From contig BSBK01009268.1 of assembly GCA_027943335.1 (NCBI GenBank), positions 310,001 through 374,000 on the forward strand: a stretch of DNA of 64,000 bases, written 5' to 3'. The notes beneath the pieces are model-generated. The model had not been told where the DNA came from and ran no database searches. It saw only the letters and a program-made list of their open reading frames with translations. Position 1 is the first letter of the stretch, and each line of letters opens with the position of its first letter. This DNA comes from Chamaecyparis obtusa. Lineage: Eukaryota > Streptophyta > Pinopsida > Cupressales > Cupressaceae. The translations under genes and the position numbers were made by a program. Of this stretch, positions 12,442 through 23,905 are shown piece by piece.

Positions 12442-13700
12442 TGTAATACCCAAAAAATGGGCTATAGGTTCATTAACCTCCTACATCTTCAAATTCGAAC
12501 GAAACCAACATTAAAGTCCTAACCTAAGGCACATCTGCACATTATTAAATCCTAATTGATTTTATCATAAATTCTACATCGGGGAATATTCCTAGCAATA
12601 TTCCTAATTTATCCTAATTATCTTTAATTTAATTATTATTTGGTGATAAATCCTATTTATCCTAAAGTTTGACTAATTGAATATTTTGAATATTTAATTG
12701 ATTAGATTTAATACTGCCATTTAATTATTTAATTAAATTATTCCTAAATTGTATTATTTTATTTTGACAATAAATCTAAAATCTCATGACTAATTGATTA
12801 AATTTTTATTTAATTAATTAATGTTAATTGTCAATTTTTAATAATATAGTTTTTGAATAAAGTTTGATTTAATAATTGATTAATCCATAAATCAATTGTT
12901 TTAAATTCAAAAATCAGTCAAGTTGAGGATAAATCACTTTATTTATTTATTTAATTCATAATTAATTGTGCACATTCAAAGAGTAGTTAAACTCAAAATC
13001 AGGAAATCAATGCAAGTTGTTAACTTTTGGAAACTCAACACTCTATTTTGAGTTCAAAGCTAATCTAAACTTCTGATTTGAGTTAAAAAGTTGTTCTTGC
13101 ATGCTTTTGCATGATTTTGTGAGTTAATTATTTCTTATTTCCTGATAACTCAAAAATCAACCTAAGTTTATCAAGAGTGATTTATGGCTTTTCTCATGCA
13201 CCTCCAAAGCCCCGGATTTCTATAAAATCAAGGCTTCAGCTCTTCTAAAAGGATCCACAGAATTTGCATACTTACTCTAGCAAATTGATATCAGAGTAAT
13301 CATCAAGCTTCTTGTGAATCAACATTTTGTGAGATCAATCTTGTTTTCAATTCATTCTAGTTTCATATTTCATATCATTGTTAGCTTAATTTGCATATCA
13401 TTTCAATCCATTTAGATTAATTTATTATCAATTTTTCTCATCTTATTGCATAAAAAATAAATAAAAAATAGATCAATATGCATTCATATTTTATTGCTTT
13501 CATCATTTAAATCCTTCGTTTAGGTGTTGCATTGTCATTGATCTCGGTCTAATCTAAGAATACCATACTCGCACCTACTAGAAGGCAGTAAGTCACCTGG
13601 TTAGCTATATTGTTCTTAATTGCATATTTTGATTTTTGCTAACCTCTAATGTTTTACTGAAGTGTTGTGTCTACAGCTAGGTACAAAATTCACACACACA
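12442..13700 (+). repeat. Tat1 3' LTR (about 1259 bp)
   Basis: It begins with TG just after the polypurine tract and ends in CA at 13700, where identity with the end of the 5' LTR stops. A TATA box (TATAAAAT, 13221-13228) marks the probable U3/R promoter. The first half is very rich in TTAATT and AATTAATT strings. Confidence 0.9.
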
Positions 13701-15201
13701 GCTCCATGTCAAAATACTAATCAAAATTGCAAAGAAACAAGTCTTATTAAGGATCAAGATCAACATAATATTCCTCATTATCCTATAGTTGACCAAACTC
13801 CCACACCTCAAGAATCCCATGATGAACCCTTCATACCATTTAATTTCTTTCAAGAAGATACCCTTTCATCCTAAACACTTCATATTCCTTGACCTCTTAT
13901 ATCCTACCCATATCCTAAGTATGATCAAGGTAGTCCTTATATCTCTAATGAACTTATGGAAAATCAAAAGAAAATTATTCTTCCTAGGCTATCAAAAGAT
14001 CCTTGTCAAGAACAAAGTACCCCAACATCCACTTTTCATAAGCATCCATATCTACCTCAAAATTCTCCCATTCTTCCTAATCAATTGCATAAGAATAAAT
14101 ACCCTCAAGCTTCAACTTCTCATATCAAAGTCACTCCAATGAAAGCTATTCATAAGCCTATTTGTATAAAGATAAATCCAAAAGATGAAAGTATTGGCCA
14201 GACATCTCAAAATAAAGATGTTGATATCCCTCCCACATCTCATTTACCTTGATTTCCACATTATCATATTCCTTGTACATCCTCCAAATCCATCCTTGGT
14301 CCCTATATCCCAAAGTTGAAACCTTATACATCCTCCAAATCCATATTGGGTCCTTATATCCCTCCATCAACCTTTCTTACCATCCCTAGCCCACAATCCA
14401 CTTACCCTATATCCTATCAAGATCAACAAAGAGCTACATACCTGAGAAACCAAACACCCATCCATATGAAGCATCCATATCAACCTTATTCATCCACCAA
14501 TCCCAAGTCTTTTGGAAAAAATTTGAATGTGCAACATAAGAATCAAAAAATCAAGAATCCACTTATGTATGAAGACCACTATGTCCAATCTAATCGACAT
14601 GTGAATGCAAGAAAAAAAATATATTCAAGAGACCAAAAAGGTCCATCAAGAAGAAAGAAAAATCAAATAAAATGTGGGTTCCTAAATCCCTCATTAAATA
14701 AATGCATTCTAAAGCATCCATCAAGCAAAAAGAAAAATCAAAGAAAATGTGGCTTCCTAAATCCCTCATTGAAGATATGCATCCTAAAGCAAAGACAAAT
14801 CAAAGAAAGTGTGGATTCCCAAGTCACTTTTGAAGGACTTACACACGAAAGAGAAATCAAAATTGGCATTCAAGCTTCCAAAGGCTTCCACTCCACATTC
14901 TCCCAAACACATTCCATATTATCCATCCTCTACTACATCAAAGTCTCAAGCTATCTCACCCATTTTTCTTCCATTATTCAACTACCCTTAAATGTGTGTG
15001 ATGATGTTGATATTGATAATAATTTTGATCCTCTTGTTCCTTATTCTTCCATTCCCTTTTTCACGCCCACACATAGAAAGACTTATTATCCTCTCATTCA
15101 TTATCCTTCCATTTCCCTTATCCAATCCATCACATAAATCTTTAGCCACCCTCTACCTTATCCACCATATTAACTTTCCATCACCCTATCAACATCTTTG
15201 A
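13701..15201 (+). pseudogene. Tat2 Pro/Ser/Lys-rich reading frame with WVPKSL peptide repeats, unrecognised
   Basis: A low-complexity coding stretch rich in Pro, Ser, Asn and Lys. Segments at 13956-14252 and 14316-15137 share one frame with a single stop between them. A short duplication (SSKSILGPYIP) occurs twice at about 14277-14370. Between 14655 and 14850 three units of roughly 60-70 bp each encode a version of KSxKxWxPKSL: MWVPKSLI and MWLPKSLI in one frame and VWIPKSLL shifted by one base. The peptide survives changes in the DNA, which suggests past coding. No family was recognised. It may be a gag linker or an accessory frame. Confidence 0.45.
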
Positions 15202-18200
15202 GTATATCTTTCAGTAGCCTTGGCTTGTCATATCATACCTATTCAAGGAGTATCCAAAGAGTATGAAGCTTGAGTCACTCCAAAAGTAAAAAAAAAAAAA
15301 GGAAAAAAAAAGAAGAAGAAAGAATGAAAAAGAATAGAAAAGAGAAATAAATTCATCTTGTGGTGAAAACCACTTCTCATGGCATATTGGACAAGTACCA
15401 TGATGAAAACCTAGAAACAGGCATCATGCGTAATTCCTCTCTCGCACTCTATACTTGGCGGCAAGTTCCATCCATCGTATCCTCCATCTTTCTACCATTT
15501 ATCTCACTTACATCTATACTCCATCTTCCACCTTTGATCTTGACAAGGTTTAACATATCTGTGAGCATTAACTACCTTGACATACATTACCTTATCCATA
15601 AGCCTATCCACTTATTGCATTCATGCTACCCTATCATGATATTTCTTATCCTAAATCCACCTTCATTATTCCTAAGAAGCCTTCCCATAATCTCAAATTA
15701 ACCTTCACTCATAGCCTTCATCACCCCTTTATCATGATCGTGTGATCCTATACACATTGATCCCTTGATCTTGATCCAAATGAAGAATACAAGAAATTAA
15801 AAATATGTTATAGAAAGTCTCTTGATATGTCCACTCCTTTGGACCATTGTCATGACACTAGGTCAATATTCCATATGCTATCCAACACCATATCATTGGC
15901 CTATATTTTCATATTATTTTTCCCTAGCTTGGATAATCTTGAGGAGATGGTCCTATGGATAACACACTTACTCCATCCATCATTTCCTATTCATTGGTGA
16001 ATCATCAGTTTACAAATCCATCTTTCATGTCCTATACCTTTCTAGACATTGGGGGCAATTCAATGTGATCTTGTTTGAGAACTTGTGATCTCTAAAAATC
16101 TAAAAAGGTGAAAATGTTCCTAAAAAAAATCCAAAAAACATAAAAAATCTCCAAAAAATCCAAAAACATAAAAACTGAAATTCAAAAAAGAAATCAAAAT
16201 ATCTAAAATTCAAAAACATTGAAAATCTTTTAAAATCTAGAAAAATTAAAAAATCTTTTAAAAATCCAAAAATCCAAAAATCGTAAATAAACTCTCAAAA
16301 GTTGCATTGCACAACAAAGCATTATCATTGTTGAATCAAACTAGGGGGCACCAATCCAAACTCAACAAGCTTTTATAAAGAAAACATCAGATGGCTCCAA
16401 ATCATCGCATCAAAATCAGAAAATTGCTACACTTGAACTTATTGATCTATATCACATTTCAGACATCAAAACACTTGATCTAAAGAACAACATTTGACAC
16501 ATTAAATCTACAAATGAAAAATCAGATCAAAATCTAAAAAGGTTTTTAAACATAAGTAAGGATCAAAGTGGATGAAGTTTTTGAAATATGGATCTAAAAA
16601 AAATAGTAAAAATGTTCAAAGTGTTACTAAATTTTTTGAATCGTGTCTTTTTAGAAAATCGATGAAGTCTTGGGCTAGATGAGCGATGGTGAAGAAATGA
16701 TATTTTCTTAATTTTTTCTTGAGTGCTATCCATATTGGTTCATAGCAGTATGCGAATCTATCTAATGACATGATCAACAAAGAATCATCGAGGACATTTG
16801 TATATGAAAGGGAAAAATTGTTTGTTTGTTTACTTGCAATTTTAAAATCCAAGGAAAGTGGTATTCATATCATCATGGTTGAACTAGTGAGGGTTGTACC
16901 AATTTCATGTTCCAAAAGCTCAATCATGAAAATAAGCTTCCTAATTTAGAATAGTGACAGCTAGCTGCATCCATATTAGATTAAATGCATTTAGATTGCA
17001 TGGGTGGATCCTTTTTCTCAATATCATTAAGAGGGGGTAGATTTATCATCATCAAAAGACCAAATCAAGATACATCAAATGATCAATGATATCATCAATG
17101 GTACATCATAAAATTTCTTGAGATCTAGATCATCAAATGTCCATCAATATATAATCAAAGTCTTGATCGACATCATCAAATGTCCATCAATATATAATCA
17201 AAGTCTTGATCAACATCATCAAATGTCCATCAATATATAATCAAAGTCTTGATCAACATCATCAAATGTCCATCAATGTATAATCAAAGTCCTGATCAAC
17301 ATCATTAATGCTTGAAGTATCCATCATCAAAAATCATGCTCAATTTGATCATCAAAGGTACATCAACATCATCAAGATACAAGTACATGTAAATCAAGAT
17401 CCATCAAATGATCCATGCTACCTCAAGGAAATCATCAATAATAAATCATTCTGATCAACTAGGGGCAACCTGACTCTGTCCATCACTTATATCTATACCT
17501 ATACCAATAGATGACCCTTCTCTTCTACCAGTCCTTAATTTTGCATAATGAGAACATACAATCAACCCCATATCATCAAAACATCTAACTAAGAATATCA
17601 AAAATCAATCAGTCAAATCATCCAATTGATCATCTTCAAATGTCAATCAAATTATCCTATAATCCATTTTCTCATCGTGAGCACATCAAATCTCCTAACT
17701 CTAGATCTTGAGGAAGGAAAATCCTTGTTTTGTCTCTTTAGATCTTGAGAGAAAAATATCAACCCATCAACTTTATCCTATCAGATTGACATCAACATCA
17801 ACCAAGTGATCATGACTGACATCAAATGATACCAACCCATCATAAACTTATCTAGAGCATCAAAAACACCTTAGCAATCAAATATCTTCTCATCAAATCC
17901 TCTCATGATCGGGGCATATCCAAATTTATATATCAGGAAACAAATCAAAATTTTCCAATCTTAACCAAATCATCAAAAATCATTTCAATTCATTTCCCGA
18001 GGGAACATACACTCGGATAATTAGGATCGGCATCATAATCAGTAAATCAAGGGAACAACCATCAAATCAAATCTTAATCTTTCATCAAAAAAAAAATTCT
18101 TATCAATTGAAAGGGGCATCAAACATCAAATAAGATCAAATCAAACATCATAACAGGTGACTTATCATCAGATTGACCATCAAGGACCTTAAATCAGTTG

Positions 18201-18331
18201 AAACTGCATCAATCCTATCATCAGTATCTATATCTTCTATCAGCATCATAATCGAGCATCATTCTAATCAGTGACTTCGCATCAAAATGTTCAGGGCATT
18301 CTTTAAATTGATACACTTCGCATGTCGACTC
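15202..18331 (+). other. Tat2 3' non-coding tail
   Basis: A-rich runs at 15289-15350 and 16100-16290, the stem-loop motif near 15360-15430, and CATCA-rich sequence at 17040-18300. No gene seen. Short open frames at 15360 and, on the minus strand, 16616 lack recognisable motifs. Confidence 0.5.
17116..17305 (+). repeat. 43-bp tandem repeat, about four copies
   Basis: Units begin at about 17116, 17161, 17204 and 17247, with a broken fifth. Each contains CATCATCAAATGTCCATCAA followed by TATATAATCAAAGTCTTGAT, with one or two substitutions between copies. It lies in the Tat2 tail and is probably a local replication-slippage product. Confidence 0.85.
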
Positions 18332-18344
18332 AAAGAGGGGCATT
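18332..18344 (+). other. Tat2 polypurine tract
   Basis: AAAGAGGGGCATT immediately precedes TGTAATCACC. It matches the Tat1 tract in the core AAAGAGGGGCA and in its position before an LTR-like TG start. Confidence 0.75.
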
Positions 18345-19209
18345 TGTAATCACCTAAAATTGGACAAGATCAATCAAATGAATAACCAAGGCAAAAATCA
18401 AAGCAATTAAATCAAATCAAGCTATTATCAAAGAAAAATTGCAATCAAGCCATAAATCAAATTTAATTCAAAATCAAAAGTAATAAATTCAATTTAAATC
18501 ATTATAAATCAATTAATTATGTAATTAATCTAGTTAATTACCTAGTTCATTTAAATCAAATCAACCCATTCGAGGGGTACACATGGCTAAAGATATTAAT
18601 TAAATCCAATTGATTAAATCCTATTTTCCCTCAACCACCAAATGGGAGGAAAATCATCAACCAATAGGATTTTAGGATTGATCTCACATGGATCAAGCCT
18701 AAATTGAATCTTAATCACTCACTTGGATAATGCATCTTGTCCACTCATTTTTTCCTTTGGTCCCAAGCTTTGAGGACAAAATATTTAAATGGTCTCCAAA
18801 GGTGGAACCATGGAGTTAAATCTCACCTAATCATGATCAAATCAACTACACCCCCTACCCTTTCCAAAATCTATAAAAGAAAGGCATAATTGAAGCATTA
18901 TTCATCCACAAATTTTATGAAGTATCAAACCTCTTGCAAATTTGAGTTAGAAAGGAAAAATCTAGAGCTAATTAGTATTTTCATTTGGACTTAACTTGTA
19001 TTAGCTTGATTATCATTTACTTTTCTCATATTAGGATTGTCACTAGTGAGAGATTTGTGAGAGCTCATCATTAGAATCCCTAATTAGAGATCCATAGAGT
19101 GCTTAATCCTCTTTAAATTTTCTTATTTAGATTGCTTGTTGTGGCTATTTAATTCTCTTTTCAATTTTTTGATGATACTAACCCTATGAAGGTACTTTCC
19201 TTAGCACAC
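18345..19209 (+). repeat. Tat2 3' LTR (right end approximate)
   Basis: It starts TGTAATCACC after the polypurine tract. TATAAAAG at 18872-18879 is a plausible promoter, at about the same relative place as in Tat1. A likely right end is the CACACA near 19204-19209, by analogy with the CACACA end of Tat1, but no second LTR copy or target duplication is visible to prove it. Confidence 0.5.
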
Positions 19210-20755
19210 AGGAAGTTATATTTTAGAGTTAAACACCTCAACTAATCCCTCTAACCAATTAGAAGAGGTTGGGGAATTTTAGGAATGTTATTTTAATTCA
19301 AGATGAATCCATTGTATAGGAAAGGAAGCCTGGAGTTGTACAAACAGAGAATGTGGATTTGAATAAAGACTGCATTTTTCACCATTTTGGATATATAAAT
19401 GCAGTGTTGTATGTGAGTTTTGATTGGGAAAAGTATGCAAGGTTCCCAAAAGATCTTTTGAGGTAATATCAAATACCTTTGAATGTTTTGAAAGTCATTT
19501 GATATGACTGTTCCTCCATTTGCAGCGTAACAAGCACTGTTAATGTACATTTCCTTTGACAGTTTGAGTTTATTTGGTAACCATTAACCATTCCATGGAT
19601 TAAAAGGCCTAGACTCAATGGAATGTTACTTAACTAACATCGTATCATAGTCTTTTAATCATGCATTTGTAGAAAGATGAAAGCAGGTGATCACAGTCAG
19701 GGAATAAGGAAAATGTGTTGAAATTGGTGAAAAAGTAATGTAGTGAACAAACTAGTCAAGTAAGGGGTATATTGTATGATTTGGATTTTCTTAGGATTTC
19801 CATTTATTTGTGAATCAAGTGTCTTTTATTCCTTGAAGAGTGTATAAGCATGACATTTAATAAGCCCTAGCAACAATGGTTTGGGGACACCAATTTTAGG
19901 CTTTTGGTGTTGTAGAGATATTGAGTCTAATTCCTTTTGGATTTAAGCATTTGGAGTCATTATAAAATAATTTTGAATATTTGGAGTCTTGGGAGTAACT
20001 ATTCCATACAATCCCTTTGTAAAATCACTCACTTTTTATGCATTTTAGGGTCACATGATGTGAGAAGGAACACATGCTCCAAAACAATCATATCCAACCT
20101 TTTGATATCAAAATGTAAAAAGAAAAGGGTGTCCAAAAAAGTGATTTTTTTAATTATTCCTTTGGGAAGTTGCAGAGATAAGTGGCATTTTCCTTTGTTG
20201 CAGGGCTACTAGATAGGGCAATTAGGTCTCTAGATAGTTTGGGAATGATTGGAGAGTTGGGTATTTGGGGTATTGCCAAGAAGCCTAAACCTTATCAAAT
20301 ACATTTAGATACAAGCCTTAGAGACCATCTATATAATTTTGGAACCTTGGAAAAGGTCTGGAAAACTTTGAGTACTTGGGAAGCATTTGAGACTTTGGGG
20401 AAATAGTGGCTTGGTTAAGAAAAATTTGTAAACTTACCTTATTGAAAACATCCACCACCCTTTCCTCTACATCAATATCTAACTAGTTCATTTGTTATTG
20501 AAGGCACATATTATCATCAAATGAAGATAGACAAAAATGGTGTTCAATTTGTTGAATACATTGACAAAAAGTTTTACATTACAATCATTTGGTTATAGGG
20601 ACAAAGTTGCAATTCGAGACATTGCCAAAAAGAGGAGGTGACAACCAAAAGTGGACATTTCCTATTGAAGAAAATGAAATTTTTTTGGAGATAATAAAAG
20701 ACTGAGAGGATCAAGACTATATGTATCAGGAGCTCTAGCCTAAATATGCTTTTGT
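19210..20755. other. Unassigned spacer
   Basis: About 1.5 kb without recognisable domains. Short open frames (such as 20182-20406 on the plus strand) show no family motifs. No terminal repeats were found. Confidence 0.4.
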
Positions 20756-23700
20756 AGCTTTTGTACTTTCACAATTGAACTAAAGTGTATTTTTTAGCTT
20801 AGAACTCATAAATGATGTTACAATGGATATTGGATATGCTTTGATATATAATTCTGCATACTTGGATAATAATAATCTGATCTCTATATAATTATGTCCT
20901 CGTTAGTTTGAAATGCTTTTATGCATGTGTTGTTACATGTATGCTTTCATAGTTCAATCTAGTATGTTCTTGTACATGAAATTTGTATCTGTTCTTGAAT
21001 AAATATTCTTTTACATATAGATTATGTTATATGTGTACATGTATTTATGTATCTCCCATTAAGACATCCCCTTAATATATTAGATATATTAATTATATGA
21101 CATTAGCTCTAGATTGATTATTAGTTAGATTAAGTTTATGATAAATTAGTAATCTAATAAAATACTTTTATGCATGTTGTTATGTATGCTAAATGATGTG
21201 CATGCTTTTAGTTATGATTTTATGGTTCAATATTATGTTCAAGTAGATGTAATTTTTATATGTTCTTAAATATATATTCTTTGATGGTTTAATTAAATGT
21301 ACATGTGCTTTGATGTGTACATGCTTTGATGATTCAATTATGTATGCTTGGTTCAATTATGTATGCTTTTAAATGCTTTTATTCATGTCTTGTTTTGTAT
21401 GCTTTTATGATTCAATAGAAAATGTGCAAGTATAGAAGGTATATATATCTTATATTACATATATTCTATAATATTGTTATACCCCTTAAATCCCATTAGG
21501 ACTCATTAAAAGACATGATGACCCATTTCGACATATTAATTTACACATTAGAACCATAAAGTGTATCTTAAGGGGTCTTACGACCCCTTAAGATACAATT
21601 TATGGATCTATTGTGTCATAATGTATAATAAGGGGTCCTTAGACCCTTTAAGACCTATTACAACCATTAAAACAAATTATGACTCATTTTGACACATTAA
21701 TTTACATGAGAACCATAAACTATCTTAAAGGGTCATAGGACCCATTAAGGCACACTTCACGGTTCTAATGTCTCTTAATATGTTGAAATGGCTCGTAAGG
21801 GGTCTCATTGGGTCCTAATGGGTCCTAGGACTCATTACGACACATTAGAATCCATTTCAACACATTAATACACAGTAGAACCATTAATGTGTCTTAAGGG
21901 GTCCTATGACCCGATAAGGCACACTTTATGGTTCTAAAGTGTATTAATATGTCAAAATGTGTCGTAAGGGGCCCTAAGACCTATTAGGACCCATTAAGAC
22001 CCCTTATGACACATGATAACCTATTTCGACCCATTAATTTACATGTTAGAACCATAAAGTGTGCCTTAAGCGGTCCTATGACCCCTTATGACACAGTTTA
22101 TGGTTCTAATGTGTCTTGATGTGTCATATGGTTTATTAGACACTTTAAGACCTATTAGGACCATTAAAACATATTAGGACCTGTTTCAACACATTAATAC
22201 ACATTAGAACCATAAAGTGTCTTAAAGGGTCCTAGAACCATAAAGTGTCTTAAAGGGTCATAGGACCCCTTAAGGAAAACTTTATGGTTCTAATGGGTAT
22301 TAGTGTGTCAAAATGGGCCATAAGGGGTCTTAATCAGTCCTAGCTTTTGTACTTTCACAATTGAACTAAAGTGTATTTTTTATCTTAGAACTCATAAATG
22401 ATGTTACAATGGATATTGGATATCCTTTGATATATAATTATGCATAATTGGACAATAATAATTTGATCTCTATATAATTGTGTCCTCATTGGTTTGAAAT
22501 GATTTTATGCATGTGTTGTTACATGTATGCTTTCATAGTTCAATCTAGTATGTTCTTGTCCATGAAATTTGTATATGTTCTTGAATAAATATTCTTTTGC
22601 ATACAAATTTTGTTATATGTGTACATGTATTTATGTATCTCCCATTAAGACATCCCCTTAATATATTAGATAGATTAATTATATGACATTAGCTCTAGAT
22701 TGATTATTAGTTAGATTAAGTTTATGATAAATTAGTAATCTAATAAAATACTTTTACGCATGTTTTTATGTATGCTAAATGATGTGCATGCTTTTATTTA
22801 TGATTTTATGGTTCAATATTATGTTCAAGTATATGTAATTTTTATATGTTCTTAAATATATATTCTTTGATGGTTCAATTAAATGCACATGTGCTTTGAT
22901 GTGTACATGCATTGATGATTCAATTATGTATGCTTGGTTCAATTATGTATGCTTTTAAATGCTTTTATTCATGTCTTGTTCTGTATGCTTTTATGATTCA
23001 ACAGAATATGTGCAAGTATAGAATGTATATATATGTCATATTACATTTATTCTTTAATATCATTATACCCCTTAAATCCCATTAGGACTCATTAAAAGAC
23101 ATGATGACCCATTTCGACATATTAATTTACACAATAGAATCATAAAGTGTATCTTAAGGGGTCCTATGACCCCTTAAGACACACTTTATGGATCTATTGT
23201 GTCATAATGTATCATAAGGGGTCCTTAGACCCTTTAAGACCTACTACAACCATTAAAACAAAATATGACTCATTTTGACACATTAATTTACACGAGAACC
23301 ATAAATTATCTTAAAGGGTCATAGGACCCATTAAGGCACACTTTATGGTTCTAATGTCTCTTAATATGTTGAAATGGGTTGTAAGGGGTCTCATTGAGTC
23401 CTAATGGGTCCTAGGACTCATTATGACACATTAGAACCCATTTCGACACATTAATACACAGTAGAACCATTAATGTGTCTTAAGGGGTCCTATGACCCCA
23501 TAAGGCACACTTTATGGTTCTAAAGTGTATTAATGTGTCAAAATGTGTTGTAAGGGGTCCTAAGACCCATTAGGACCCATTAAGACCCCTTACAACACGT
23601 GAGAACCTATTTTGACCCACTAATTTACGCGTTAGAACCATAAAGTGTGCCTTAAGTGGTCCTATGACCCCTTATGACACATTTTATGGTTCTAATGTGT

Positions 23701-23905
23701 CTTAATGTGTCGTGAGGGTTCATTGGACACTTTAAGACTTATTAGGACCATTAAAACATATTAGGACCCATTTCAACACATTAATACACATTAGAACCAT
23801 AAAGTGTCTTAAAGGGTCATAGGAACCCTTAAGGAAAACTTTATGGTTCTAATCGGTATTAATGTGTCAAAATGGGCCATAAGGGGTCTTAATGGGTCCT
23901 AATGG
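20756..23905. repeat. 1586-bp tandem duplication, two copies
   Basis: Copy one begins at 20756 and copy two at 22342, both with AGCTTTTGTACTTTCACAAT, and the second ends at about 23905. They align with roughly 3-5% differences by eye. Each copy has a single-copy-like AT-rich part (about 725 bp) followed by about 860 bp of the decamer array. The array therefore already existed in the unit when it duplicated. Confidence 0.88.
21483..22341. repeat. Decamer-phased palindromic array, block 1
   Basis: The sequence is built of 10-bp words of type AATGGGTCCT and its reverse complement AGGACCCATT, with variants AATGTGTCTT, AAGGGGTCCT and TTGACACATT. Word orientation switches every several words, giving stacked dyads such as AAGGGGTCCTATGACCCCTT. 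No coding sense. This block belongs to the first copy of the 1586-bp duplication. Confidence 0.88.

Larger units (their letters stand above)
1..13700 (+). mobile_element. Tat1: Tat-lineage Ty3/gypsy LTR retrotransposon, decayed, 5' end cut by window
   Basis: The order is partial 5' LTR, primer-site region, 2.2-kb leader, gag, protease, G-patch-like linker, reverse transcriptase, RNase H, a second RNase H, integrase, a 2.3-kb non-coding tail, polypurine tract and 3' LTR. PR-RT-RH-IN order is Ty3/gypsy, and the extra RNase H before integrase is known for the Tat lineage. The reading frame is zero (position modulo 3) for gag, protease and linker, one for RT and both RNase H domains, and zero again for integrase. 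So at least two indels add to many nonsense codons. The element cannot encode its own proteins. The left target-site duplication lies outside the window. Confidence 0.93.
13701..19209 (+). mobile_element. Tat2: 3' part of a second Tat-like gypsy element, host of Tat1
   Basis: Downstream of Tat1 is a tail with the same features as Tat1's own: a GTGAAAAC stem-loop motif at about 15360-15430, A-rich runs at 16100-16290, an ATTGGGGGCAATTCAATGTG phrase near 16047, and a polypurine tract followed by TGTAATCACC at 18345. The 5' part of Tat2 should lie left of the window beyond Tat1, if Tat1 inserted within it. The right LTR boundary is uncertain. Confidence 0.7.

Noticed and set aside
17116..17305. 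CRISPR-like array
   Set aside because: Units are contiguous 43-bp tandem copies with no unique spacers, and the genome is eukaryotic.
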